A DNA stretch of 64,000 bases from UBA1563 sp037440065 (GCA_037440065.1 JBBIUV010000016.1:62001-126000), one strand, 5' to 3'. Counted from the first letter of the stretch, positions 35,773-43,886 are shown. The notes: generated by a model not told the origin, from the letters alone. Program-made: numbers and translations.

Positions 35773-35948
35773 ATTCTTTGCGGAATTAAAGGAAGCAAAG
35801 AATAAAGGAATTTTGAGAACGAACGATAACGATGAATCAAAATTCCGAAACGGCGATTTACATTTTATGTTTTGCGATGAATTTTTCCGGGAATTAAAGG
35901 AAGGGGAAAATTAGCAAAAGTAAGAACGGAACGATGAATTACTTTTGC
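35773..35948. repeat. Twice-repeated two-hairpin module with conserved loops and variable stems
   Basis: First copy: ATTCTTTGC/GCAAAGAAT around loop GGAATTAAAGGAA (35773-35803), then GGAATTTTGA/TCAAAATTCC around GAACGAACGATAACGATGAA (35807-35846). Second copy: AATTTTTCC/GGGAAAATT around a loop that again contains GGAATTAAAGGAA (35880-35912), then GCAAAAGTAA/TTACTTTTGC around GAACGGAACGATGAA (35914-35948). Stem sequences differ between copies yet remain paired, while the loops are the same or nearly so. A third partial copy of the second loop (GAACGGAACGA) is at about 35747. Confidence 0.7.
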
Positions 35949-36046
35949 GTTTCGTTTTTTATACGTTAATACAAGTGAAGGGATTTTCCGTCTCAAATCA
36001 AACCGACTGCGAAACCTACAACGGAAAATCCCGAAGCGGAGATAAG

Positions 36047-37483
36047 TTAGAAAATTAATTCCTCCTGGGTGACTTCATTTTCTTTAGGTTCATGATATGA
36101 TCTATCAGGTAATTGTTTCCATTCCTTTGGTTTGTAGAGAACATTTTCAAACGTATGTATGGGTTTCATATAGCGTAAAGTAGTTATACCGGTTAATCCT
36201 CCACGATTTTTAGCAATTATCACTTCGAAATATTCTTCTTTACATAAATTCTCGCCATCCTCACAAACCATATTAATATCTTTACCATCGTAAGGATCGA
36301 TCTTGTAATAATCGGGACAATGCAAAAGTAAAACTTGTCTTGCATCTTGTTCAATAGCTCCACTCTCGCGAAGGTCCGAAAGCTGAGGGCGTTTATCTTG
36401 TCTGGTTTCGTTATTGCGATTCAACTGACTTAGCAAAATGATCGGAGTTCCGGTTGTCTTTGCGAACTTCCTAAATTCTTCTGAGATTTGTGCAATAACA
36501 AGATCATGTCTTGAAGAAACTTTATCCTTTGGTTCATCCGATTTAATTAGCTGCAAATAGTCGATGAAGATTGCATGGATATTATGCTGTACTTTCCATT
36601 TATTGATCGTAGCCATGATCTTCTTAGGTGTTTGGTGTGAATCCTCGTCTATCTGGTAGTTTTGCACTCTGAGGCGCTCTGTAGCGTTTTCTACGAGTTG
36701 CATTTCTACTTCACTGAGATTACCGGATTCGATTAGTACGGAATCAGTTTTAGTCATAGCTGAAACATCCCTAACGATCAAACTTTCTGCATCCATTTCG
36801 ATTGAGATAATTCCGGTTTTATAACCTTGTGCAATTAGATTCCGATTACATTGCTGCATTAAAGCGGTTTTACCGATACCGGGTCTGGCGCCGATAACAC
36901 AAACTGATTTTTTATGAAATCCGATTATGATGTTATCAATATTTTTTATTCCGGTGGGAATGTATTGGTGTGATTTACCCGATTTAGCTTCACGTATACT
37001 TGTAATAAATTCATCAATGGTTTGATCCATTGACTTATCCATAACATATTTCTGAAAGTATTTGTAAATGATCTTAGTAATTCTGTCGTTCACATCATGC
37101 GCTAAGTCCAAGCCTAAAAGATTTGATGTCTGAATGTCTTTTGCAATTATCGCTAAATCATTTGAAACATTCTGTTCGAGTAAGTGTTTGACAAAGGGCA
37201 TCACTTGTAATTCGTAAGAAGAATTGCCTAAGTGCAGTATAAAATTTTTCAATTCTTTGTTTGTACTTGGGATCAAAAAAGAATACAAGTCAACATGATT
37301 AGGAAACTTATCTTTTTCGAACACATATTTTAACGCTGCATTGAATGCATCTTTGCATAACCGACTTTGAAAAATATCGTCTGTGAGTCCAAAAGAAATT
37401 ACATCTGCAAAATTGTTTTCTGTTTGCAAAATTGAAGCGATGATTTTTCTCTCATAAGCAATGCGTTCTTTAGCATCCATCAT
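36047..37483 (-). CDS. dnaB: Replicative DNA helicase, DnaB-like
   Basis: 478 residues with the two-domain DnaB layout: an N-terminal helical domain (about 1-110), a linker, and a RecA-like core with Walker A GARPGIGKT (198-206), Walker B IHAIFIDYLQLI and a downstream QLNR and Arg-rich region. It should unwind phage DNA at the fork, loaded by the neighbouring replisome organiser. It overlaps that gene's end by four bases. It is the last gene of the leftward early operon, directly beside structured block B. Confidence 0.93.
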   Translation of the reverse strand: MMDAKERIAYERKIIASILQTENNFADVISFGLTDDIFQSRLCKDAFNAALKYVFEKDKFPNHVDLYSFLIPSTNKELKNFILHLGNSSYELQVMPFVKHLLEQNVSNDLAIIAKDIQTSNLLGLDLAHDVNDRITKIIYKYFQKYVMDKSMDQTIDEFITSIREAKSGKSHQYIPTGIKNIDNIIIGFHKKSVCVIGARPGIGKTALMQQCNRNLIAQGYKTGIISIEMDAESLIVRDVSAMTKTDSVLIESGNLSEVEMQLVENATERLRVQNYQIDEDSHQTPKKIMATINKWKVQHNIHAIFIDYLQLIKSDEPKDKVSSRHDLVIAQISEEFRKFAKTTGTPIILLSQLNRNNETRQDKRPQLSDLRESGAIEQDARQVLLLHCPDYYKIDPYDGKDINMVCEDGENLCKEEYFEVIIAKNRGGLTGITTLRYMKPIHTFENVLYKPKEWKQLPDRSYHEPKENEVTQEELIF

Positions 37484-38226
37484 TTATGAAAATCCTCAAA
37501 AGTAGGGGTTAAATTTCTGTATTGAGTTGGATTCTCTTTTGAGTTAGAAGAAACTGCTGTTTTCTGCTCTGGATTATTGAGTATGTATTCGATGTAAGCA
37601 ATGTTTCTTTTTTCATCTGGAAGTAGTGAGACTTTAGCAAATACAGATTTGACTTTCTCTAAAGAAAAAACACTTATTAAAGCCTCTGCTCTTGAAAGAA
37701 TAGAATCATTGATGTTATCTTCATTGATCCTAAACAAATTAAATAAATTTAAAGTAACACTATTTACTTTACTTTCTTTATTTATTTTTTTTATTTCTTT
37801 TATAGCATTGCCAACGGATTGCGATTGCATTGCGTTCGCATTGCGTTCGGAAGCAGAATTCTTTGAATTAGAGTGTTTTTGCCATCTACTGTTAGCAGAA
37901 TCTTTCGCTTTTTGGGATTTGGTTTGAAATAAAATTGCAGAAGTTTGTAACCTCTTTGAAAAGAAGTGTAAGTTGGTGTCAGAAAAGGTAAATAAATTGT
38001 AATCTTCTACAACACTTTGCACCAGTTTAACAGGGCAACGTAAGTTCCATGCTAAGGATTTATAATCTTTAGGTAAAGAAATATCCGAACTTTCTCTCAT
38101 TAATTCTAAGATCATCCAATAGATTCCGTACTTCGCAGCACCATTTCTTCCCGATCTTAATTTTAAGATTTTAACATCGTTTCTGGCGTTAGTATCGTGC
38201 GAAAAATAATAAACATCTTTTGCCAT
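37480..38226 (-). CDS. Phage replisome organiser, DUF4373-like
   Basis: 248 residues. The N-terminal 110 residues match the Lin1244/Lin1753-type (DUF4373) DNA-binding domain of phage replication initiators: YYFSHDTNARNDVKILKLRS, then GAAKYGIYWMILELMRESSD. A low-complexity linker (SRWQKHSNSKNSASERNANA) joins it to a C-terminal helical part that may contact the helicase. Such proteins bind the phage origin and load DnaB, with which it is translationally coupled. Some phages of this type have their origin inside or near this gene, which is relevant to block B. Confidence 0.8.
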   Translation of the reverse strand: MAKDVYYFSHDTNARNDVKILKLRSGRNGAAKYGIYWMILELMRESSDISLPKDYKSLAWNLRCPVKLVQSVVEDYNLFTFSDTNLHFFSKRLQTSAILFQTKSQKAKDSANSRWQKHSNSKNSASERNANAMQSQSVGNAIKEIKKINKESKVNSVTLNLFNLFRINEDNINDSILSRAEALISVFSLEKVKSVFAKVSLLPDEKRNIAYIEYILNNPEQKTAVSSNSKENPTQYRNLTPTFEDFHK

Positions 38227-38429
38227 TAATTGCTCACTTCCTTAACAAGAGATTTTAGGACATTAATGAGGTCTTTAATATCCTCTACGTCAAAGCAAAG
38301 GATAGGTAAATATTCATCAACTATTAGTCGATTTTCATTGACAATATCAAAACATATCTTGTCGAATTGATTAATGAAGAGTTCAAAACCTTGACCATCT
38401 TTTTTTGTATAAAAATTATGTGTTACCAT
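38226..38429 (-). CDS. Small early protein, unknown
   Basis: 67 residues, acidic, beginning MVTHNFYTKKDGQGFELFIN. It abuts the replisome organiser gene (shared base at 38226) and lies three bases after the end of the next upstream gene, so it is clearly part of the early operon. No motif recognised. Confidence 0.55.
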   Translation of the reverse strand: MVTHNFYTKKDGQGFELFINQFDKICFDIVNENRLIVDEYLPILCFDVEDIKDLINVLKSLVKEVSN

Positions 38430-38431
38430 AT

Positions 38432-38728
38432 TTAGAACCGTAATCCTTTCCTTTTTTTGTCAATGTGTGGATTGACTGAAGGGAGTTTTAATCCCTTCAT
38501 AGTTGATTCGTAAATACCGTCGATGAGGTTCAACTGCTTTGCTGTAAAAGACTCATGTAGTCTTAACATCTCTACAAAAGAAAAAAGTGCATGTACTTTC
38601 TTTTTACTTCGATCAACCGAACGTAAAGCATTGAGATTCGCAAGACAAAATTCAATATTGACTTTTGCCGATTTTTGCACTCGTTCTTTATCACTTGAAT
38701 AGATATTTCTATCTCGATTATTCGACAT
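38432..38728 (-). CDS. Small early protein, unknown
   Basis: 98 residues from the ATG at 38728 (MSNNRDRNIYSSDKERVQKS). This ATG is preceded by GGAGG, and its coding region overlaps the upstream stop at 38718. Upstream in-frame ATGs would add 7 to 16 residues. The protein is basic and helical (ALRSVDRSKKKVHALFSFVE). No family recognised. Confidence 0.55.
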   Translation of the reverse strand: MSNNRDRNIYSSDKERVQKSAKVNIEFCLANLNALRSVDRSKKKVHALFSFVEMLRLHESFTAKQLNLIDGIYESTMKGLKLPSVNPHIDKKRKGLRF

Positions 38729-39146
38729 CTTCCTCCTCTGGTACATGGTAAAATTCTTCATTGAGAATAGTTGCATCGTCCGGGGCAGTTAATTGCAAAC
38801 GATTTCCGTTACGAGAACCGTTTATCGGATGGTCAAAGATATTCATATCTGTGACTCTGACTTTTTCGCCGGTATCACTCCGATAAATTGTTTTTTGTCC
38901 GGCTTCCGGTTGATCGAACACGAAATAGCAATCAATATCTTCTAATTGAGTAGTTTGATATTGATTTGACAATTCAAGTGCTTGCAAACGTAAAGATTTG
39001 ATCTGTTCGTTAACATCCTTATTGTATTCAGCTTTGTTTTTTTCAATTGCTGCAAGTCTAATTTCGAGTGAGGTCAATTCCTCAGCAATTACTTGTTTCT
39101 CTTCTTCTGAAAGCGTGACCGGTAATTTTTCTGTGTACTGTTCCAT
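38718..39146 (-). CDS. Early coiled-coil protein, unknown
   Basis: 142 residues. The first 80 residues form a coiled coil (EEEKQVIAEELTSLEIRLAA, then IEKNKAEYNKDVNEQIKSLR). The C-terminal part is a small, beta-rich domain (RSDTGEKVRVTDMNIFDHPI) with an acidic tail. It lies within the early replication operon. No function can be assigned. Confidence 0.6.
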   Translation of the reverse strand: MEQYTEKLPVTLSEEEKQVIAEELTSLEIRLAAIEKNKAEYNKDVNEQIKSLRLQALELSNQYQTTQLEDIDCYFVFDQPEAGQKTIYRSDTGEKVRVTDMNIFDHPINGSRNGNRLQLTAPDDATILNEEFYHVPEEEDVE

Positions 39147-39211
39147 AGATTGATCCTGGTAAATGTGGTATTAATTAAATTATTTGATAATAGATCATTG
39201 CGAAGAGATGT

Positions 39212-39385
39212 TTATTCAACATCATTGTCAGAGCCGTCAGAATCCTCCTCAATAGCAATGAATGAAAAGAATAAAGCAGTCCCAATAATCTCAGCATAAA
39301 GTACTTTTCCTTGATCTAAGAAATAGAAAGCCGCCAAAGAAAAAAGTATTCTGATTATCCATAGACCGGCGCTACAGTTATTCAT
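39212..39385 (-). CDS. Small membrane protein, unknown
   Basis: 57 residues from the ATG at 39385 (MNNCSAGLWIIRILFSLAAF). It begins two bases after the stop of the zinc-ribbon gene. Two membrane segments (about 7-24 and 30-45) and an acidic C-terminus (EEDSDGSDNDVE). A superinfection-exclusion role would fit a small phage membrane protein, but this is only a guess. Confidence 0.5.
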   Translation of the reverse strand: MNNCSAGLWIIRILFSLAAFYFLDQGKVLYAEIIGTALFFSFIAIEEDSDGSDNDVE

Positions 39386-39386
39386 A

Positions 39387-39680
39387 TTACACCATCCAGC
39401 CATAAGCGATCGCTACGATATCCTCCCTCATAGGTAAGCCGGTACGTTCGATAAATTTAGAAATCTTATTTCTTGTTTGCGTACGTTTGGGATTTTCTAC
39501 TTTATGCGATTTAACAATATTGGCAGCTACACAAGCTGTGCAAAGCAATCCGCCGCGATCTTTCGGTTGCCCGCACTGTTTACACACTTTTACTAATGAA
39601 TAGCGGTGTTTTTGAGCGCAAGAAACAGAACAGAATATTCTGTCCGTCTCGTTGTTACATTTCTCATACTTACATTTCAT
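39387..39680 (-). CDS. Small zinc-ribbon protein
   Basis: 97 residues from the ATG at 39680, which overlaps the end of the exonuclease gene. Four Cys pairs are visible: CKYEKC, CSVSC, CKQCG and CTAC, probably two zinc sites, followed by a basic stretch (KSHKVENPKRTQTRNKISKF). The layout suits a DNA- or RNA-binding early phage protein. An upstream ATG at 39752 would add 24 residues inside the exonuclease gene and is less likely. Confidence 0.65.
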   Translation of the reverse strand: MKCKYEKCNNETDRIFCSVSCAQKHRYSLVKVCKQCGQPKDRGGLLCTACVAANIVKSHKVENPKRTQTRNKISKFIERTGLPMREDIVAIAYGWMV

Positions 39681-40266
39681 TTTGTTCACCTCTGACTTGA
39701 TTATAGTGCATAAAAATTCCCTTTGTGAGCAGCACATCTGTTTTAGCATCATGAAGATTTCCCTCAGCGGAGATGTTCAAGTGTTTGGCAACGGTTCCCA
39801 ATTTAAAATTAGGCATGGAAGCTCGTTCACTTTTCAGATTGAATAACGCAAGCTGGAGAACGTCGAGAGCAGGGAAGTAGAAATATTTCATAAAGTCGCG
39901 GTTTTGATTTTTAACGAACCATTCCTTCATAAAATCATAATCAAAATCAGCTTTGTATCCGGTGAAGAAATATCTGTCATTCGGATTGTATTTATCAACG
40001 TGACGGTTCAAGATGGCAATGAGTGAAGTTAAAATTTCTTTAGGTTCTTTATAGCTAAAAATTTGTTCTTCAGTTTTTCCATTGACTTCCAAAGCCTTGG
40101 CATTGATCTCATCAAACACAAAAGGTTGTAAGGTGAAGTTAAAAGTTTCGATTACGGTGTAAACAGCATTAAGACCGAAAACAATTTCACCGGCGATTTG
40201 AATGATGCCGTTTTTCTTCGGGTCTAAACCGGTTGTTTCTACATCGATAAAACATAATTTATGCAT
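39670..40266 (-). CDS. DEDDh 3'-5' exonuclease, DnaQ-like
   Basis: 198 residues. Exo I motif DVETTG (8-13), a middle Exo II region with FTGYKADFDYDF, and Exo III HDAKTDV near the end give the DEDDh metal site of the DnaQ/epsilon superfamily. Phage enzymes of this type proofread or degrade DNA during replication and recombination. No polymerase domain is attached. It lies among RusA, RecT and PD-(D/E)XK genes, so a recombination-repair role is plausible. Confidence 0.88.
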   Translation of the reverse strand: MHKLCFIDVETTGLDPKKNGIIQIAGEIVFGLNAVYTVIETFNFTLQPFVFDEINAKALEVNGKTEEQIFSYKEPKEILTSLIAILNRHVDKYNPNDRYFFTGYKADFDYDFMKEWFVKNQNRDFMKYFYFPALDVLQLALFNLKSERASMPNFKLGTVAKHLNISAEGNLHDAKTDVLLTKGIFMHYNQVRGEQNEM

Positions 40267-40320
40267 AGTTATTGCTCCTTTGAGTTATATTTTTTTGTTT
40301 GTAATTAATTGAAATGAATT

Positions 40321-40839
40321 TTAGAGAGCGCCGTCAAGTTCTTCCATCACCAAAGATATCCCGGGAGTATTTGAATAAAACTTCTTGCAATTGTTAAGTC
40401 CGCAAATTTGAGAATCATTTATGAAAACTAACCCTTGTAAAGCATCGAATACTCCCTTATTTAGATTATCCGTTAAGTCAGGCTTTGTTGTTTTAATTAT
40501 ACCTTCACCCGACTCAATCCTGGCCAACGATTTTTTACTAAAAGATTTTAGCGGTGGAAATGAGTAATGCAGTTTTGTGATGACCACGCCCTTGCTGAAA
40601 GGGTGAAAACCGGAAGGGAGCTGGGTAATGACGATGGATCTGATATTACGTTCCGCTTCCTTAACTTCTTTACTCTGATAATGAGAGACATACGATTTAT
40701 CACCGGAATTAACAATTCGGCTTCGAACCGATTGTTTGGGTTGGGGAACTCCGGGAATGAATAACGTTATACTTCGAGAAACCTTTTCCCAATTGATGAT
40801 CACCGGTTCCTTATTTTCTTCGTTTAATTTTGGTATCAC
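40321..40839 (-). CDS. rusA: RusA-family Holliday junction resolvase
   Basis: 172 residues. The RusA pattern is clear: IPGVPQPKQSVRSR near residue 30 and the acidic PDLTDNLNKGVFDALQGLVF with INDSQI, which provide the Asp residues that bind metal in the dimer. It resolves branched DNA during replication, recombination or packaging. Its start overlaps the stop of the small RHH-like gene (ATGA). Confidence 0.9.
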   Translation of the reverse strand: MIPKLNEENKEPVIINWEKVSRSITLFIPGVPQPKQSVRSRIVNSGDKSYVSHYQSKEVKEAERNIRSIVITQLPSGFHPFSKGVVITKLHYSFPPLKSFSKKSLARIESGEGIIKTTKPDLTDNLNKGVFDALQGLVFINDSQICGLNNCKKFYSNTPGISLVMEELDGAL

Positions 40840-41036
40840 TTTACTTTCACCTCAATTCCGTCGGTATCTTTGATGATCAAATCAATCATGTATTGATTGA
40901 CATATTTATCAGACTGATTGGCTTTGATATTTAACTTCATCCAAAGACTTTTTGGGAGCTTGAAGTTTAGATTTTTAACACCTTCCCCTTTGATCGGGGA
41001 AAGGTGTTTTAGTATTCGGTTCGTTTTATTGGACAT
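40836..41036 (-). CDS. Small ribbon-helix-helix-like protein
   Basis: 66 residues. NLNFKLPKSLWMKLNIKANQ, then SDKYVNQYMIDLIIKD, fits a strand followed by two helices, as in ribbon-helix-helix DNA-binding proteins. It lies between RecT and RusA genes and overlaps RusA. It may control the early operon, but the call is based on pattern only. Confidence 0.5.
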   Translation of the reverse strand: MSNKTNRILKHLSPIKGEGVKNLNFKLPKSLWMKLNIKANQSDKYVNQYMIDLIIKDTDGIEVKVK

Positions 41037-41041
41037 TAAGA

Positions 41042-42196
41042 TTATTTACCTTTCTTGGCTTTTAGTAAATCAAATTGCTTTTTCGAAGCGATTTGAATTT
41101 GTGTGATTTTTGAATTTGGGAAAGTGCTTACCTCTGTCTCATTTTCAGAGATGAGATTGAGCAGTTCTTGTTCAGTTTTGGTTTTCCCAATTTTATTGAG
41201 TAACCCGGAAGTAAAAACCTCCTGATACTCACTATCCGAATTTGGTTGTTCAGCGTTGGACTTGGTTGTTTCTTCAACAACATTAGCTTCAGTTATTTTC
41301 AAGTCATTGACGTTCATTTGTTGTTCTGCAGGAACAGATTCATCTTCCGGTGTTTCGATGGTAGTTAATTCACCGGTATCAGTGTTAATGTTTAGGATAT
41401 CGGAAGTTACATTTCTTCCTAACTCCCGATTTTCTTCGATCTCAAAAACCTTAGCAGCTTCAACCGACATCGGGAGGTATTTTGATAATTTTTTGAAAAC
41501 GGTTTTACGTGCCATTTCTACATAAAAATCTTTCCAAACTCCATCGATCAATTTTTCTATTTCCGAATTGCTTTTATCCTTATTCTTGGGATTGTTCTTT
41601 CGATACGCTTGATATTTAATGAGATCGACTTCCTCTTTACTCATGATCTCAAATTGAAATCCGCCGTCTTTTAATCGAACATAGCAATAGAAATAAACGG
41701 TTTCGCCACGATCTTTCATTAACGGTTTATGGACTAACCTTTCATTAATACCATATTCAAACTCAAAAAAATCATTTGCACAAACTTCTTTCGCCATAAT
41801 GGAGATTACATCGCCGGAATTACGAACTAACTTTGCAATACCACGATAACCAGGCATGAACTGACATTCATATCTCTTCTGCCAATTCCCTTTATCATCT
41901 TTATAACTTTTTCCGAATGGAATTAAATAAGCTTCACCAAGAGCACCGTCCGGCTCCAGACCCAACTGAGCGCTTTGAATGACCGAACCCAAAAGTGAAG
42001 TTGGGGAACATTCAAGTAATTTAGGGTTCTTACTCATTGCGGTTAAAGCAACTCGCATTAACCGGTCTGGTGTTAGATGCTTTGGAAGTGCTAATGCAAT
42101 TTGTTTTTTCTGTGATTCCAGTAAATGAGCTATCGTTCCTTTATTGCTTTTATTGGTGATCGAGCTTTGATTTACGGTGAGTTGATTCTCTGACAT
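41042..42196 (-). CDS. recT: RecT-family single-strand annealing protein
   Basis: 384 residues. The RecT core is clear over about 30-250: LTPDRLMRVALTAMSKNPKL, LECSPTSLLGSVIQSAQLGL, EPDGALGEAYLIPFGK, and QFMPGYRGIAKLVRNSGDVI. It anneals complementary single strands in phage recombination. The C-terminal 130 residues are acidic and less conserved, probably for partner binding. The paired exonuclease is probably the PD-(D/E)XK protein just upstream. Confidence 0.93.
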   Translation of the reverse strand: MSENQLTVNQSSITNKSNKGTIAHLLESQKKQIALALPKHLTPDRLMRVALTAMSKNPKLLECSPTSLLGSVIQSAQLGLEPDGALGEAYLIPFGKSYKDDKGNWQKRYECQFMPGYRGIAKLVRNSGDVISIMAKEVCANDFFEFEYGINERLVHKPLMKDRGETVYFYCYVRLKDGGFQFEIMSKEEVDLIKYQAYRKNNPKNKDKSNSEIEKLIDGVWKDFYVEMARKTVFKKLSKYLPMSVEAAKVFEIEENRELGRNVTSDILNINTDTGELTTIETPEDESVPAEQQMNVNDLKITEANVVEETTKSNAEQPNSDSEYQEVFTSGLLNKIGKTKTEQELLNLISENETEVSTFPNSKITQIQIASKKQFDLLKAKKGK

Positions 42197-42268
42197 TCTT
42201 GTTACCCTTTCGTTTATTTTATATGAGATTATTAGGTGAAGTCTGAATTAATAATGCACTAAGCACTA

Positions 42269-42460
42269 TTAAAATCTGCCGTTGCGATTGTCTTGCTTGT
42301 ATGAAGAAAAAACTATTTTGAACAGGAGAAGAACTGTCATCCAAGAGACTTTCATAAGTAAAAATTTATTTTTCAGCATTCTCTCAACGGAATAATTAAT
42401 AGTACAAACCTCAACATTGATAAGAAGATCAGTAACGAATTGTTGTTTGATTGAGATCAT
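42269..42460 (-). CDS. Small protein, unknown
   Basis: 63 residues; its ATG overlaps the stop of the nuclease gene (ATGA), which is the main evidence for translation. It has one moderately hydrophobic segment (MKVSWMTVLLLFKIVFSSY). No family recognised, and it may be non-functional. Confidence 0.4.
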   Translation of the reverse strand: MISIKQQFVTDLLINVEVCTINYSVERMLKNKFLLMKVSWMTVLLLFKIVFSSYKQDNRNGRF

Positions 42461-43221
42461 TTAACTTTTCCTCCATACTTCTTCTCGCACTCATGAGAAA
42501 AAGAACAATACTTTCTATTACAGAGAAAAGAATTACGGTTTGGATAAAACACCCCTTTTTTGATCCCTTCGCTTGCTATGATAAAAGTGTTCAGAAATTC
42601 AGGAACATCAGTCTCGATGGGGAGATGACGAATATCGGTATTCGTATCTGCACTTTTTGCAATGAGGAGATCGATCCTTTGACTCTCAATAGTGAGCTTA
42701 ATTGAATTCGCTAAAAACTTGTAACCCGATAGCTGCCGTTTATACCCAATGGGCATCATTTTGAATCGTTTGCGGGTAGTCTTATGGTCCACCAAAACAT
42801 TATCTTCATCAATAAGATCAAGTGTTCCGACGAGGGTAAAAGGGATGTCGGCGAAATTGACAGATATTTTTTGTTCAACGACTTTAGGCTGAATTCTGGG
42901 GGCGATATGATTATGATATTTGGTAAGTAATTCTATCCCGGAATCCTTTATGAAGGGGAGAGGCTCATCTTCTTGAAACGCTTCGATATAGGAAGTTTCC
43001 GTATCATAATTATCGGAGAATTCGGAGGTTATTTCCTCAAGACTTAAATCTTTTTTTGAAAAGATTTTATTTGCATAATTTTTTTTTAATGCAGCATGGA
43101 TCGAAGTTCCGAACGCAAGAGAAATTCTTCCGGGGGTTTGGATTTTTTCAATGTATTGAAAATTAAATTTAGCGCTACAGTCCAGGAAACTGTTAAGTGA
43201 ACTAACTCTGATTGCATCCAT
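42457..43221 (-). CDS. PD-(D/E)XK nuclease with C-terminal Cys cluster
   Basis: 254 residues. Starts with the RecB/Cas4-like VSSLNSFLDCSAKFNFQYIE and FGTSIHAALKKNY. The PD-(D/E)XK motifs are seen in GTLDLIDEDNVLVDHKTTRK, and a later QLSGYKF completes the core. The C-terminal CNRKYCSFSHEC, with the Cys at the N-terminus, could bind a 4Fe-4S cluster as in AddB and Cas4 nucleases. It probably supplies 5'-3' resection for the RecT protein downstream. Confidence 0.87.
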   Translation of the reverse strand: MDAIRVSSLNSFLDCSAKFNFQYIEKIQTPGRISLAFGTSIHAALKKNYANKIFSKKDLSLEEITSEFSDNYDTETSYIEAFQEDEPLPFIKDSGIELLTKYHNHIAPRIQPKVVEQKISVNFADIPFTLVGTLDLIDEDNVLVDHKTTRKRFKMMPIGYKRQLSGYKFLANSIKLTIESQRIDLLIAKSADTNTDIRHLPIETDVPEFLNTFIIASEGIKKGVFYPNRNSFLCNRKYCSFSHECEKKYGGKVK

Positions 43222-43886
43222 TATTTAGTCCTCAGAGAATCTTCAGTATAAAATTCAATTCCCGGGATTGAACTGATGTCCTCAGGTTTCGATACTCTTC
43301 TCAGGGCATTTATAGCAGTCTCATCCAGGATAAAATATCTGTGTGGAATTAGACTAATGTCTGTCACTCTCCATTTTTTCAATTGAGCAGTAGTGATATA
43401 AGCAGTGTTCTGAGAAACTTTATAGTCGGGGATAACCGTTTCAACAATTATAGCCGGTTCATCTTTTCCGGAAGCGATAGCATGATTCAGAGCTTCTTCC
43501 TCCAACCTGGCTTCCTCCGCCTTTCTTAATTCACTTGTTTTTTTCTTTTCTGTAGTATTGTAGTTAAGTACTTCTTTATTAAGCCGATCCAATTCCAAAG
43601 GGATAGGGGATTGGATCAAAAGGCTTTTAAAATAGTGATTAACCTCTTTGACCAATCCATTAAGAGGTTCAGTGATGAGTTTTCTTGTTTTCTCAATTTT
43701 TTTATCCAGCATTTTGTATTGAGATATTGAAAGAGCAGCTTCATTCAATGTTTTTGCATCCGTTACTATAATTCCGGAAGTGTCAGAAATAGCATTTAAC
43801 TCATTGAGCAATTGTGTAAGGGCTTGTTTCTCTGATATTTTTAAAAAAGAAAAGCTAATTGGCATTAAAACTTGAACCATTATCAA
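43221..43886 (-). CDS. Early phage protein of recombination block, unknown
   Basis: 221 residues. A long coiled coil (about 45-145, ISQYKMLDKKIEKTRKLITE onward) is followed by a small domain with WRVTDISLIPHRYFILDETA and an end like ISSIPGIEFYTEDSL. Phage proteins with a C-terminal IPGxxxY-type segment are common next to RecT and its nuclease. Their role is not clear to me. It overlaps neighbours on both sides (one base and four bases), so it is a firm part of the operon. Confidence 0.6.
   Translation of the reverse strand: MIMVQVLMPISFSFLKISEKQALTQLLNELNAISDTSGIIVTDAKTLNEAALSISQYKMLDKKIEKTRKLITEPLNGLVKEVNHYFKSLLIQSPIPLELDRLNKEVLNYNTTEKKKTSELRKAEEARLEEEALNHAIASGKDEPAIIVETVIPDYKVSQNTAYITTAQLKKWRVTDISLIPHRYFILDETAINALRRVSKPEDISSIPGIEFYTEDSLRTK

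Larger units (their letters stand above)
35074..36032. other. Block B: chain of stem-loops, candidate large structured RNA or ssDNA element
   Basis: About 960 bases without a credible gene but with at least ten stem-loops in close succession: 35074-35098, 35214-35246 (CGCTTTCC/GGAAAGCG), 35259-35309 (GGCTTG/CAAGCC plus an inner stem), a three-way junction at 35330-35523, 35579-35630, four hairpins at 35773-35948, and 35980-36032 (GGGATTTTCCGT/ACGGAAAATCCC). It lies between the early operon (it ends at 36047) and the leader of the subtilase gene. One G-U-type pair in the third module hairpin (T35886 with G35906) fits better if the plus strand is the folded RNA. An origin of replication next to the helicase gene, or a packaging element, is an alternative. 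No known RNA family was recognised. Confidence 0.65.

Noticed and set aside
35090..35840. Short frames in block B (35090-35305 minus, 35207-35461 plus, 35634-35840 minus)
   Set aside because: They run through stem-loops, with no ribosome sites and no family resemblance. The base pairing explains the sequence better.
35579..36032. Possible CRISPR array
   Set aside because: Repeats are loops inside different stems, not direct repeats of constant length with spacers, and no cas gene is present.
35074..36032. Hammerhead or similar small ribozyme
   Set aside because: I looked for a CTGATGA and GAAA core and did not find a matching arrangement.
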